This document shows positions 17,904 through 26,803 of a stretch of 64,000 nt of DNA, in pieces. How positions within the stretch are numbered: the first letter of the stretch is position 1; each line of letters opens with the position of its first letter. Under the pieces are notes generated by a model, which saw only the letters and a program-made list of their open reading frames with translations, was not told the DNA's origin and ran no database searches. The stretch lies in assembly GCF_021654575.1 (NCBI RefSeq), contig NZ_AP024488.1, positions 2,046,001 to 2,110,000 on the forward strand, read 5' to 3'. This stretch comes from Desulfoluna limicola (lineage in GTDB: Bacteria > Desulfobacterota > Desulfobacteria > Desulfobacterales > Desulfolunaceae). The position numbers and the translations under genes were made by a program.

Positions 17904-18827
17904 ATGGTCGCCATGAGTTCAATAGCCATCGTCGATGAAGACAAGAACGTTCGGGATTCGGTTGCCGACTACCTGACCCTTGCGGGGTTTGACGTGGTGG
18001 CCTTTGCCTCGGCAAGTGAGGCCCTCACCCACCTTGAGACCAACCCCATGGATATCGTCATCACCGATATCCCCTTGAAAGGCACCAGCGGTTTTGAGCT
18101 CACGGACACCATCAAAAAAAACTTTTCCACCGACGTTATCATCCTCACAGGCTACAGCACCGGTTACTCCTATGAAGAGGCCATCAACAAAGGGGCTAGC
18201 GACTTTGTCTTCAAGCCGGTTCGCTTTGAAGAGCTGATGCTGCGTATCAAACGGGTGCTCCATGAAAGACGCCTGACCTGCGAACGCAACGACATGCTCA
18301 ACCGACTCAAGCGAATGGCTGTCACCGACCCCCTCACACGGCTTTTCAACCTCCGTTACTTCTACAACCAACTGGAAAAGGAGATCGACCGGTTCAACAG
18401 ATACAGTCGCCCCCTGTCCCTGATGCTTCTCGATATTGACAATTTCAAAATTTTCAACGATACCTATGGGCACCTTGAAGGGGATCGCATTTTGGTAAAC
18501 CTGGGTAAAGTAATCCGGGAATGCCTTCGTGCCATGGACTCAGGGTACCGCTTTGGCGGTGAGGAATTCACCGTGATTCTTCCCGAGACAACGGTCAACG
18601 AAGGAATTGTGGTGGCGGAACGAATCCAGAGAGCCATGAGGGATGCCTCCTTTTCTCCACCATCGGCCCCCGAGCCCGTGATCACAACCCTCAGCATCGG
18701 CCTCACCGAGTATGAATCAGGGGAACCCCTGAAAGAGTTTGTCCGCAGGGCGGACAGGGCCATGTACCTCTCCAAGGCGAGAGGAAAAGATCTCATATCC
18801 ATGTTAAATAAGAACAACGCCGAATAA
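17904..18827 (+). CDS. Response regulator with GGDEF domain (diguanylate cyclase)
   Basis: An N-terminal receiver domain (about residues 3-120) has the acidic pocket DED, the phospho-acceptor Asp in IVITDIP, the LTGYS switch Thr and the FKPVRF lysine. A GGDEF domain (about 140-300) carries the catalytic signature GGEEF. RAMD five residues before it is the RxxD product-inhibition site. It should make cyclic di-GMP when phosphorylated. No histidine kinase is adjacent. The start is uncertain: ATG at 17904 or 17913, without a clear Shine-Dalgarno. A GNAT gene follows 33 bp later, perhaps in the same operon. Confidence 0.92.
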   Translation: MVAMSSIAIVDEDKNVRDSVADYLTLAGFDVVAFASASEALTHLETNPMDIVITDIPLKGTSGFELTDTIKKNFSTDVIILTGYSTGYSYEEAINKGASDFVFKPVRFEELMLRIKRVLHERRLTCERNDMLNRLKRMAVTDPLTRLFNLRYFYNQLEKEIDRFNRYSRPLSLMLLDIDNFKIFNDTYGHLEGDRILVNLGKVIRECLRAMDSGYRFGGEEFTVILPETTVNEGIVVAERIQRAMRDASFSPPSAPEPVITTLSIGLTEYESGEPLKEFVRRADRAMYLSKARGKDLISMLNKNNAE

Positions 18828-18860
18828 GGCCTGTTTCACCGACGTACGTCAGGACCCCTA

Positions 18861-19286
18861 ATGATCACTGTAGACTTTCTCCTCCACCCCACACCCCAGG
18901 ACAAATCCCGCATACTCTCCATCTATCATCACCAGCAATGGTGGCCGGAAACCGTAACGGACCTCCAGCGCATCGACAGAGTTCTCCAGGGAAGCCACTG
19001 CTATGTCACGGCAAGGGAGGAAGGGAAAATCATCGGCATGGGACGGGCCTTAAGCGACGGGGTGGGAGATGCATACATCCATGACGTTATTGTTGTGGAG
19101 AGCCACAGACGGCAAGGCATCGCACTGCGCATCGTCAACATGCTCGTGGAACGCCTTGAAAAGGACGGCATCACCTGGATCGGGCTCATCGCTGAAAAAG
19201 GCTCCCCTCCCCTGTATCGAAAATTCGGGTTTGCCCCCCTTGAAGGCTCAGTCCCCATGTTTCGCTTTGAAACGAGGCACCTGTAA
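18861..19286 (+). CDS. GNAT-family N-acetyltransferase
   Basis: A 141-residue single-domain acetyltransferase. The acetyl-CoA-binding motif A (VVESHRRQGIALRIV) is near residue 80, and the C-terminal LYRKFGFAPLE is typical of the fold. The substrate is unknown. It is 33 bp after the GGDEF regulator and 27 bp before the DUF2156 gene, so these three genes probably form one operon. Confidence 0.88.
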   Translation: MITVDFLLHPTPQDKSRILSIYHHQQWWPETVTDLQRIDRVLQGSHCYVTAREEGKIIGMGRALSDGVGDAYIHDVIVVESHRRQGIALRIVNMLVERLEKDGITWIGLIAEKGSPPLYRKFGFAPLEGSVPMFRFETRHL

Positions 19287-19313
19287 CAACCGAATCCCCC
19301 TTGAGACGAGACC

Positions 19314-20252
19314 ATGACAAAACTGCACGCCACCTGCAACCTGACCCCGCTTCTTCCCGAGCACCATGCTGAGCTGAAGCCCTTCTTCACCAAACAGACA
19401 AACCCCTTGTGCGGCTACTCCCTGGCGGCCCTTATCATCTGGAAAACCCATGTCTACTACCCGGCTTTTGCCGTCAATGAAGGCGATGTCATCCTCGCCC
19501 GGCTTTTCCCCACCACCCCTGAAAAGAGTTACCTGACCCTGCCTGTGCCCACCGGAACAACCTGGGCACCGGAACGGTTGGCCAGCCTGTGCCGAAAACA
19601 CAAGGTGGCCCGGGTCTGCTTTGCGGATGAGGGATACATGAACGCATGGGGAAACCAAGAGATCGAAAAGCTCTTCACCATCCGGGAGCAGACCGACTAC
19701 GAGGATTATGTCTATCGAAAAGAGGACCTGGCCGAACTGAAAGGAAATAAATTCAGCAAAAAGCGAAACCTCATCAATCAATTTTCACGGGAGTACGTGG
19801 AAGCCGGTCGGGTGAGCGTCGAAGCCCTCACCCCGGCCAATGCGGACGAATGCAAAGCCCTGTTGGCCTACTGGTGGAGCCTGAGATCTCCAGATGCCCA
19901 CACCGACGAGGACGCCCTTGGAGAGAAGGTGGCCTGCACCTCCGGTCTGGACCTCATCGGAACGCTGAAAGAGCTCCGGGGCATTCTTCTCCGGATCGAC
20001 GGCCACGTCAAAGCCTTCGGCATGGCCACCGACTTAACGGAAGAGATGGCGGACTTCAATTTTGAAAAAGCCGACCCCACCATCAAAGGGCTGTATCAGT
20101 TTTTCGATCGTCAGTGCGCCCGGATGCTCTTCAACAGCACACCGTTCATCAACAAGGAGTGCGACATGGACGACCCCGGGCTGCGCCATGCCAAGCGATC
20201 TTATCACCCGTGCCAGCGATTCAAATCGTTTGAGCTGACACTCAAGCCATAA
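19314..20252 (+). CDS. DUF2156 protein (LPG-synthase C-terminal-like, GNAT fold)
   Basis: A 312-residue soluble protein resembling the catalytic domain of lysylphosphatidylglycerol synthases. It has no transmembrane flippase part. Recognisable pieces are the N-terminal Y-S-L-A-A-L-I-I-W and the YRKEDLAELKGNKFSKKRNLINQF region near residue 135, followed by the NKECDMDDPGLRHAK-type C-terminus with its conserved Asp and basic residues. Free-standing versions are thought to move aminoacyl or acyl groups; the substrate is not known. It is last in the GGDEF-GNAT-DUF2156 cluster. Confidence 0.82.
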   Translation: MTKLHATCNLTPLLPEHHAELKPFFTKQTNPLCGYSLAALIIWKTHVYYPAFAVNEGDVILARLFPTTPEKSYLTLPVPTGTTWAPERLASLCRKHKVARVCFADEGYMNAWGNQEIEKLFTIREQTDYEDYVYRKEDLAELKGNKFSKKRNLINQFSREYVEAGRVSVEALTPANADECKALLAYWWSLRSPDAHTDEDALGEKVACTSGLDLIGTLKELRGILLRIDGHVKAFGMATDLTEEMADFNFEKADPTIKGLYQFFDRQCARMLFNSTPFINKECDMDDPGLRHAKRSYHPCQRFKSFELTLKP

Positions 20253-20256
20253 AAAA

Positions 20257-20320
20257 GGGGACCGATGGGCAAGGCTTTGGTATAAAGAAAGAAAGGCGTC
20301 CGATATCTCATTCGGTCCCC
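20257..20320 (+). other. Long-loop inverted repeat after the DUF2156 gene
   Basis: GGGGACCGA (20257-20265) pairs with TCGGTCCCC (20312-20320) across a 46-base loop. It may act as a terminator or an mRNA 3' end, but no T-run follows. Confidence 0.35.
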
Positions 20321-20361
20321 CGGCCTTCTGATCATGCTGATATCATGGAGTGTTTGAGACC

Positions 20362-20886
20362 ATGTCCATCACCTTCACAGTCAAACGCTGGTTGAGCTAC
20401 CTCTTCAGAAAGAAGCACAGAGATGAGCTTCTCACCGGCGTAAGCTCAACCCCGGATTTTCCAGACCCCGCCTCTCTGGTCACATGGATCCTTATGAGCT
20501 ACCGGCGGGGCATCGACAAAACCGCCTGCTTCTCTTTCGAGTGCGTGAGCACCCCCTTTATCCGGCTGGCATACGAAAATCCGGTATCCATTGTTGTCCA
20601 CTACAGCCCCCCCTTTTCGCCGACAGATCGATTAAAAGCCATCGGCCTGCCACTTCCCAAAGGGTTTACCCTCACCGACTGGAAGCGCCATGAACACTTT
20701 ACCCTCACGGGCCCCAAGATTGCCCCCCATGACATGGCCGTTTTTTTAGATCTTCTCTTTCGAAAGCTCTACCGTGCCGAAAAAGACTATGTGATGGCCG
20801 CATGGACCGACGTCGAACCCCTCACGCCAACACACCACCCCTCACATCAAAAAAAAACGGTGCACCAGACGAAGGTGAGCTCATAA
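20362..20886 (+). CDS. Hypothetical protein
   Basis: 174 residues and no recognised domain. There is no signal peptide. The N-terminus is basic (VKRWLSYLFRKKHRDELL), which might touch membrane or nucleic acid. The C-terminal 25 residues are His/Ser/Lys-rich and look disordered. The start is ATG 20362 with GGAG 11 bp upstream; GTG 20350 is possible. It stands alone between the DUF2156 gene and the convergent cold-shock gene. Confidence 0.6.
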   Translation: MSITFTVKRWLSYLFRKKHRDELLTGVSSTPDFPDPASLVTWILMSYRRGIDKTACFSFECVSTPFIRLAYENPVSIVVHYSPPFSPTDRLKAIGLPLPKGFTLTDWKRHEHFTLTGPKIAPHDMAVFLDLLFRKLYRAEKDYVMAAWTDVEPLTPTHHPSHQKKTVHQTKVSS

Positions 20887-20910
20887 CGTGGTTGGGCATT
20901 ACCCTGCTGA

Positions 20911-20945
20911 ACCTCCGGCGATCAAGGTGAGAGCACCTTGAAACC
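20911..20945 (-). repeat. Family A repeat, degenerate copy (hairpin A2 only)
   Basis: CCTCCGGCG is followed by CAAGGTG-AGAG-CACCTTG (20923-20940). It starts 25 bp past the stop of the hypothetical gene. Confidence 0.65.
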
Positions 20946-21296
20946 CAATGACAAATGCGTGGAGGCCGGCGTGATGGAATCGCTTTTGAGGCATTCGCAT
21001 GGAGGCAAAGCAATTCTACCGTTTTTGAGAAGAGACCTGTTTCACTTTTGCGTAACGACAGCGGCGTCATGTCGTCTTCCCCGGCTGCCCGGGTGGGCTG
21101 AAGTGTCAGGGACGCCTTTATGGGTGGTTTCATGGTCGTGCTGGCGGATCGGGTGACCCGGGGATCCATGTTAGCAAGATGACTTCGGCCGAAGCCCCTT
21201 TCGACGGTTGACGCTCACCGGAATAACGCCAACAGGCAGCCCAGCCAACAGACACAACCCCGTCAGCCCAATATTTCAACGCATTGCCCCACAACA

Positions 21297-21336
21297 CAAA
21301 AAAAGCGCGGCACCTAAAATCAAGGTACCGCGCTTT
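21297..21336 (-). terminator. Intrinsic terminator of the cold-shock gene
   Basis: A 13-bp stem (21302-21314 with 21324-21336, one G-U pair) is followed by seven to eight T on the minus strand. Confidence 0.85.
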
Positions 21337-21361
21337 ATAAAATCTACTTGAGAAGCAGGAA

Positions 21362-21562
21362 CTACTGAACGGTTACGTTCACAGCTGCAGGCCCTTTCTG
21401 GCCCTGCTCAACATCAAAGGTCACTCGGTCGCCTTCGTTAAGGGTCTTGAAACCGGATGCGTTGATACCTGAGTGGTGAACGAATACATCAGGTCCGTTT
21501 TCCTGCTCGATAAAACCATAACCCTTCTGCTCATTGAACCACTTTACAATACCGTTTGCCAT
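21362..21562 (-). CDS. Cold-shock protein (CspA family)
   Basis: A 66-residue single OB-fold RNA chaperone. RNP1 (KGYGFIEQ) and RNP2 (VFVHHS) are intact and the domain is full length. GAGGAGAT lies before ATG 21562. About 300 bp of non-coding sequence upstream could hold a long structured 5' leader of the kind that controls csp genes. A strong terminator follows. Confidence 0.96.
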   Translation of the reverse strand: MANGIVKWFNEQKGYGFIEQENGPDVFVHHSGINASGFKTLNEGDRVTFDVEQGQKGPAAVNVTVQ

Positions 21563-22163
21563 TGTGACGATCTCCTCATCATTGTTCTGGTGTTTTCATG
21601 CATTCTCATTCCAAGGTAGATGTCACGATGACACATTTTTCTTTTTCCTGAGAGCGCAACCGGCCCCCCCTCACTCGGGCCACGATGACCGCTTCAGCGG
21701 GGACGCTTTACATATTTGACCCGTGTTGATACACGCATCGTGTTTGAACTTTCGCACAATATTGCATGCAAATCAATCCCAAAAAAAGCCCGACCGCCCA
21801 AAAATTACACCACTGTTAAATCCGCCTCACCGCCAACATATATTTTATTCTGCATCACTACCAATAAAGCCTCCCTCGCCCCGGACGGCAGCCCCTTGAC
21901 GCCCATCGATGCATCAATGGAATGACTACCCTCACGGGGTGAAGTACATCGCCTCGACGGCCTGAAAGTTGCTTACAAAAAAACAGGCACAGAAACACCA
22001 CATTGTGGTATAATCCATTCGTTTCCGGTTGCATCCCTAAGCCTCCCTGCTCCCCTTCCCACCCCCCCCCATCATGCGATGAACCTCCCATGCAACCCCA
22101 CCATCAACACGAATCCTTCAAAACCCATGGCGGCCTTCGGGCTGCACCCAAGGAAGGTACAGC
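21563..22163. other. Intergenic region between the cold-shock and universal stress genes
   Basis: It should contain both divergent promoters. Apart from the extended -10 at 22006-22014, I see no gene, known RNA or repeat copy. Confidence 0.4.
22006..22014 (+). promoter_or_regulatory. Extended -10 promoter candidate for the universal stress gene
   Basis: TGGTATAAT is a perfect TGnTATAAT extended -10 element, 150 bp before the start codon. The -35 region is weak. Confidence 0.4.
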
Positions 22164-22601
22164 ATGAATAAACCCAAAGTTCTCTGGCCCACCGACTTTT
22201 CGCGAAGAGCAGAAAAAGCTCTCCCCTTCATCGCCTCTCTGATCCGTGAAAAAAACGCCGATGTCCACATACTATACGTCATACCAGATATCGCACGCCA
22301 CGAGCCCTGGTACGGAGAGTACGACGAACGCCACATTGAGCGCCTCACAAAGCGGGAAGAACAGTCAGCGACAAAGCGCCTCAATCAACTCTGCAACAAA
22401 TATATGGATGGATGCCCTCTGTTTACCCGCCATACTGCCGTGGGTGAACCTGCAGAAGAGATCCTGAAACTCATCGACTCCGAAGCCATGGACATGGTGG
22501 TCATGACCGAGCACCCCACCCACATAGCCGACATCGGTGAGCCCACCCTTGCAAAGGTGAAACGCATGGCCCCCGTCCCCGTGGAGGTGATTTCCGCTTA
22601 A
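22164..22601 (+). CDS. Universal stress protein (UspA-like fold)
   Basis: A 145-residue Rossmann-like protein beginning KVLWPTDFSRRAEKAL, the usual UspA first strand and helix. The C-terminal part (VVMTEHPTHIADIGEP) lacks the G-x2-G-x9-G-S/T motif of ATP-binding members, so it probably belongs to the non-ATP-binding class. The role is general stress survival and the partner is unknown. AAGGTACAGC precedes ATG 22164. It is monocistronic. Confidence 0.88.
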   Translation: MNKPKVLWPTDFSRRAEKALPFIASLIREKNADVHILYVIPDIARHEPWYGEYDERHIERLTKREEQSATKRLNQLCNKYMDGCPLFTRHTAVGEPAEEILKLIDSEAMDMVVMTEHPTHIADIGEPTLAKVKRMAPVPVEVISA

Positions 22602-22649
22602 GAAGACCAAAAACCGTGCCTCCCGTAGTTAAAGTGCAAGGGAAAACAA

Positions 22650-22735
22650 GCCTCCGGCGGCAAGGTGTGCCACCTTGAAAGCGGGTTGCCATTGCGCTTC
22701 GCCCCTCGTTCCTTGGGGTGAAGCGCAATGGCATT
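22650..22735 (-). repeat. Family A repeat, full copy, inverted
   Basis: GCCTCCGGCGGCAAGGTG (terminal box plus hairpin A2) is followed by an 18-bp A1 stem (22688-22705 with 22715-22732, one G-U). It starts 48 bp after the universal stress gene. Confidence 0.85.
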
Positions 22736-23070
22736 CGCTGTAGGCTGCGCCGCTATCAAAGCCGGTGGTTGCACTTATTGCCTCGTCTCTCAGCTCCCCA
22801 ATCACAATCGCACTCACTTGTGTGAATATATGCACTGTGTGTCACACGTTCATGAGCTTTCAAATAAACTTGGTGTGCCACGCGCTGGTGCTGCGTCTAT
22901 ATTCAAAGGAAAAGTATGCCCCCGCCCAACCGCATCCTCCAACCCCGCACTCAAGAACTCTGTTTGACAATTTTCCATGCAACCCGACCCCATCTGGTGT
23001 ATAATATTTGATGCCCGAACAGTCGGAGCGCGTGGTTGGCCAGACAAACCTCGTCTCAAGAAATCTGTGT

Positions 23071-23130
23071 TTTAAAAACCTGTTTATCAAACTTTTCAAA
23101 AGTTTGGCCCCCGGCAGGGCCGCCGGAGGC
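23071..23130 (+). repeat. Family B repeat, full copy
   Basis: AAAACCTGTTTATCAAAC is followed by a palindrome (CAAACTTTT-C-AAAAGTTTG) and GGCCCCCGGCAGGGCCGCCG plus GAGGC. It ends 40 bp before the racemase start. Confidence 0.85.
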
Positions 23131-23170
23131 ATAACACCCAATACAAAACCACACGGAGTATCGCCCGCAT

Positions 23171-23878
23171 ATGTCAGCAAAAACCCTCGGAATCGTCGGC
23201 GGCATGGGGCCGCTTGCCACCGCCATGCTGTTTGAAAAAGTCGCCACCTTGACCCAGGTTTCCAAAGACCAGGACCACATCCGGGTCCTCATCGACAGCA
23301 ACCCACAGATCCCGGATCGCACCGCCCACATCGTGGCAAACGGGGAAGACCCCCGCCCAGAACTGTCCGCCACGGCCACGCACCTGGAGGCCATGGGCGC
23401 TGACTTTCTCATCATGCCCTGCAACACCGCCCACTACTTTTTTGATGACATCACCAAGGATCTCTCCATCCCCTTTCTTCACATGGTGAACGAAACCGCC
23501 GGGCACATCGCCAGAACCTTCCCCGAAACAAAGATGGTCGGCGTCCTCGCCACCGAAGGCACCTGCAAGGCAAGGGTCTACGAGACGGCCTTAGAGAACC
23601 AAGGACTAACCCCCGTCACACCCGATGCCGCCATGCAAAACCACGTCACCGACCTCATCTACAAAATAAAAGCCGGAGAAACTATTCCCATCGACGGCTT
23701 CATGGAGGCTGTTGACGCTCTCAAGGCCCAAGGGGCAACCTGCTTTGTCCTCGGCTGCACCGAACTCTCCGTGGCCCAGAAGCTGTATGGCTTTTCCGGC
23801 CCCTTCGTGGACCCTCTCACCGTCATCGCAGAGGCTGCCATTCGCTTTGCCGGGAAGAAAAGCGTGCCCGTGATATAG
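23171..23878 (+). CDS. Aspartate/glutamate racemase family protein
   Basis: A PLP-independent, two-cysteine racemase of 235 residues. The N-terminal GIVGGMGPLAT loop, the first catalytic cysteine in PCNTAH (near residue 82) and the second in GCTELS (near 198) are all present. The family interconverts L- and D-aspartate or related amino acids; the substrate is not decided by sequence. The Shine-Dalgarno is poor (GGAG about 13 bp upstream). Repeats flank it on both sides (B upstream, A downstream). Confidence 0.9.
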   Translation: MSAKTLGIVGGMGPLATAMLFEKVATLTQVSKDQDHIRVLIDSNPQIPDRTAHIVANGEDPRPELSATATHLEAMGADFLIMPCNTAHYFFDDITKDLSIPFLHMVNETAGHIARTFPETKMVGVLATEGTCKARVYETALENQGLTPVTPDAAMQNHVTDLIYKIKAGETIPIDGFMEAVDALKAQGATCFVLGCTELSVAQKLYGFSGPFVDPLTVIAEAAIRFAGKKSVPVI

Positions 23879-23905
23879 GAAACCGAAAAGGGAATCGAAA
23901 AACAG

Positions 23906-23946
23906 GCCTCCGGCGGCAAGGTGAGCCACCTTGAAAGCAGGTTACT
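23906..23946 (-). repeat. Family A repeat, partial copy (terminal box and hairpin A2)
   Basis: GCCTCCGGCGGCAAGGTG-AGC-CACCTTGAAAGC, 27 bp after the racemase stop. Confidence 0.8.
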
Positions 23947-24308
23947 GCGGTGTGGGGGATGTAAGGTAGGGTGCGGTGTGACGCGTTACAGGCGGTGCGG
24001 GGTCTGTGAGGTAGGGTGCGCTTACGCACCATTTATTTGATATCATGGATTTCCATGAGGCACAGAGGGTGCCTGAATGCACCCTTGTGTTTCAGGTGGC
24101 CCGGATAGTAGGGGCCATCACACAATCAAAAAGTCGTTCGGCCTGGAGAAGCCCTTGTTTTCAGGTGTGCAGGCGTTGTGCGAGGCAGTTCAGTGGCAAA
24201 GCCACACCCAATAAGATACTGAACTATAGTTGCTTTCAGATTTTGTCAGATATATAGGCTTGCCCCCTTCTTTGGTAAAGAAACGACAACTTGATAATCA
24301 GTATTTTA

Positions 24309-24337
24309 GGCAGCCATGAGGAGTTCCTCTGGCTGCC
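24309..24337. other. Perfect hairpin of unknown role
   Basis: GGCAGCCA is mirrored by TGGCTGCC, with an inner GAGGA/TCCTC stem. There is no T-run on either strand. Confidence 0.45.
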
Positions 24338-24486
24338 CGATTTGGAAAAAATCGAGGTAACGAGTCTTTAAATTGTATCGCATTCGCGCAATAAATAGTA
24401 TCTCATCCACTATACTTCATGCGACAGAAGCCTTAGTGCTCATCATGTATAGCCTCATGTCTAAACAAGCACTCCACCCCTCTAAA

Positions 24487-24517
24487 GAAAAAAAGCGGAC
24501 CCCTTCCGAGGCCCGCC
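24487..24517 (-). terminator. Probable terminator of the minus-strand secreted protein gene
   Basis: GCGGGCC/GGTCCGC (one G-U) is followed by T7 on the minus strand, about 130 bp past the stop. Confidence 0.55.
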
Positions 24518-24649
24518 GTATTCCAACATCACATATGCTATCACACCACTCCCGCTTTTGATCGTACCTTAGCCAACACAACTTTTATCGAATAGGCAAG
24601 TGTATTCCGACCTTTTTTACGTTCAATATCGGGAGCTATTATGACTGAG

Positions 24650-25192
24650 CTAATCCAAAGCAGAGATTGTAATGACACCGTTACTACCGTCGGCCGTGTT
24701 AATTTCTGTCATGCCGCCGGCTTGGAAAAGGGTGCCCAAAACCTGCTGGTTGGCCTGGGTAATCGTCTTGTCCGTTGTGGAGGCTGTACACTCACCGCCG
24801 ATTGAGATCACGGTGGACTTGGCTACAACTGTTTCCCTGGTAATCTGGGGAAGTCCGATTACCACGGCATCTTTGGTGACAGTGGTACTGCCATCTGTAA
24901 GTTCAACTTGTTTTGCTTGGATAGTCAGGCTACCCCAAATCTTGATTTCATCCTTGCCACCGGTGACGTCCATTAAAATGCTGGATTTAACTCCAGACTG
25001 GTCGTTCTCCCATGCGGTGTCCACCGCCTGCTGGGTAATGATCAAAGCGTCATCGGCAGAATCACCACCAATGGTAATCCGCACCCCTTCCTGGGCCGTA
25101 ATCTCATCAAGGCCACCGTCAGCCATGGGCTCAAGGGCATACACAGACAAGGGAAGCAATACCAACAGTGCAACCAAAAGCATCTTTTTCAT
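24650..25192 (-). CDS. Secreted protein with N-terminal ITGQ-like motif (envelope/fibre locus)
   Basis: 180 residues. A signal peptide (MKKMLLVALLVLLPLSVYA) ends near residue 19 and is followed at once by LEPMADGGLDEITAQEG, matching the motif in the genes at 25571 and 31832. The rest is Thr/Val/Gly-rich, beta-strand-like sequence without an aromatic core, as in extracellular adhesins or fibre subunits. AAGGAGG lies 8 bp before ATG 25192; the frame stays open upstream but without protein character. It resembles DUF6160-type secreted proteins from memory. The function is unknown; a substrate of the C39/barrel export genes nearby is an inference. Confidence 0.75.
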   Translation of the reverse strand: MKKMLLVALLVLLPLSVYALEPMADGGLDEITAQEGVRITIGGDSADDALIITQQAVDTAWENDQSGVKSSILMDVTGGKDEIKIWGSLTIQAKQVELTDGSTTVTKDAVVIGLPQITRETVVAKSTVISIGGECTASTTDKTITQANQQVLGTLFQAGGMTEINTADGSNGVITISALD

Positions 25193-25570
25193 TAAATCAC
25201 CCTCCTTAATTTTGGTTAATAATGAACACTCCGTCGTATCAGCCTTGACGGAACGCATGTGGCTCATCTCCTGCACATGAAAATTCCGGCCTTTTATCGG
25301 CTGGAATGAGCCACCAACGCACGCTTTATTTCGATGTATATAAAAATAAACATCGTTCACCCTGATAAATAGTTATCCACCCTACCGGCACCTCATGTCA
25401 ACATTTTTTTCAACATTTCTGGGCCATTACCATCCAAACAGGGGGGCCGAGGTTTCCCTTGACCCACATGTAGGCTTCTGGTAGCGTATAATCCACTGGG
25501 CAAACAGTGTTTACGCAGCGATCATCTCTCTCATAACTGACACATACACAATACAAATCATGGGGGAATC
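25193..25570. other. Divergent promoter region of two ITGQ-motif genes
   Basis: It contains a consensus -10 TATAAT at 25487-25492 facing the plus-strand gene, with no well-spaced -35. No GEMM aptamer is visible here, unlike upstream of 31832. Confidence 0.4.
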
Positions 25571-26509
25571 ATGGCGTCTCGATTTCTATGGATCTGTTGT
25601 GCGTGGGGCACCCTCACACTGATGACGGCGTCAGCGGCCTTGTCCATTGAACCTCTCACCAACCATGTCATGGACGGCATCACGGGTCAGGCAACGGCCG
25701 AGCAAGCCGATGAGTCTCGCGAAACAGCCTATGTTATCCCAACTGAAACAACGCCTCGCGAGGACACACTCCGGCTGCTGCTTCCCAAACAGAGCCTCAC
25801 CCCCTCCATCCTCGATAACGACCATACAAGTGCTGTCATCATGGATTTTTTAGGGGTTAAAGCCGATGAGCGACTTGGACTCGAAGCGGAAGACTTTCAC
25901 GGAGAGGCGGAAGTGGGCACCATCACCTACACAGACGAAGACACCCTGACAAGTGTCATCTTCTCAGGGACGTTCACCGGTTTTTTCGAAGTCCCCTCCT
26001 CATTCAAGGACGGGCTCTCAGAACACGACATTCTTGTCTCGTCATCTCGAATTCCGGATCAGGTTATCTCTGATTCAAACGAAGGCATTTCCGATTTTAT
26101 CCTGAGTTACCAGGGCGCCACATACACAGCGAAAGAGATCATTGGGTCTGACGCCTCATTTTCGGCAAGGCCCAACCGCCAGGTTCAACTTGTGGGCCAA
26201 GCCGGAGACAAGCCACTGAATATACTCATTCCAAGCGGGCACGGGCAAGACACCACATGGCACGTCATGACGACCATCCCAGCGGGTGAGGCCTTCGTCC
26301 AGATTGATGTAAACCGCCTCTTTACTCACCACACTATGAAATATACGGTAAAAATCGCAAACAACAAGGGGGGCCTCAATGCCGGGGATCCGGGGAGCAT
26401 GCCAACGGATCGATCAGGGACCCTGGGAACCCTCTACATGGGGGGAGATGGGAAAACGACGATTGAACCAGGGACCATTGTCATCACGACCTTTGATGAC
26501 GACGTATGA
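25571..26509 (+). CDS. Secreted protein with N-terminal ITGQ motif
   Basis: 312 residues. The signal peptide covers about residues 1-22 and is followed by LSIEPLTNHVMDGITGQA, the same motif as in the two related small proteins. The rest is rich in Thr, Asp and Gly with alternating beta-type sequence, no cysteines in the mature part and no transmembrane segment. The C-terminus contains a glycine-rich stretch (GLNAGDPGSMP). GGGGGAATC precedes ATG 25571. It is the first plus-strand gene before the C39 peptidase and beta-barrel genes. I recognise no enzyme domain; a fibre or surface-layer component is the best inference. Confidence 0.72.
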   Translation: MASRFLWICCAWGTLTLMTASAALSIEPLTNHVMDGITGQATAEQADESRETAYVIPTETTPREDTLRLLLPKQSLTPSILDNDHTSAVIMDFLGVKADERLGLEAEDFHGEAEVGTITYTDEDTLTSVIFSGTFTGFFEVPSSFKDGLSEHDILVSSSRIPDQVISDSNEGISDFILSYQGATYTAKEIIGSDASFSARPNRQVQLVGQAGDKPLNILIPSGHGQDTTWHVMTTIPAGEAFVQIDVNRLFTHHTMKYTVKIANNKGGLNAGDPGSMPTDRSGTLGTLYMGGDGKTTIEPGTIVITTFDDDV

Positions 26510-26803
26510 CGTGATAGCCCAGCAAGAATAACATAAGCTCATGGAGCCTTGCCTCCCAAAGAACTTTACATTTTTTTTTCAACTTGATAATAACAATGTT
26601 TACGTTTTGAGGCATAAGTTCGTTAATTAGAATGGGTATGCCGCAACGTAAATAGCATATTTTATATCTCGGGCCTTCAGGAAACTGCCGCCAGGCTGGT
26701 TCCCTGGAGTATGAAGCATCATTAAAGGGGCTCACTGGATCAGCGCCCCTCTCTCAAAGAACACCCCCATAACAATGCAACCCTTTCTTCCAAGGATGGA
26801 CGC

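Larger units (their letters stand above)
23879..24649. other. Repeat-rich intergenic region without a gene
   Basis: It holds a partial family A copy, two copies of GGTAGGGTGCG (the second forming GGTGCG-CTTA-CGCACC near 24015-24030), a long hairpin at 24309-24337 and the terminator of the next minus-strand gene. Short open frames here have no protein character. Confidence 0.6.

Noticed and set aside
22650..22735. Repeat hairpins as intrinsic terminators or attC sites
   Set aside because: Most copies lack a T-run, and there is no integrase gene or cassette structure.
22964..23005. TTGACA ... TATAAT as promoter of the racemase gene
   Set aside because: Both boxes are perfect but separated by 30 bp, too far for one sigma-70 promoter. 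The TATAAT alone may still be used.
24045..24561. Small open frames in the repeat-rich gap after the racemase
   Set aside because: They run through repeats and hairpins and show no protein-like sequence.
25459..25492. TTGACC ... TATAAT before the 25571 gene
   Set aside because: A spacer of 22 bp is too long; only the -10 is kept as a weak candidate.
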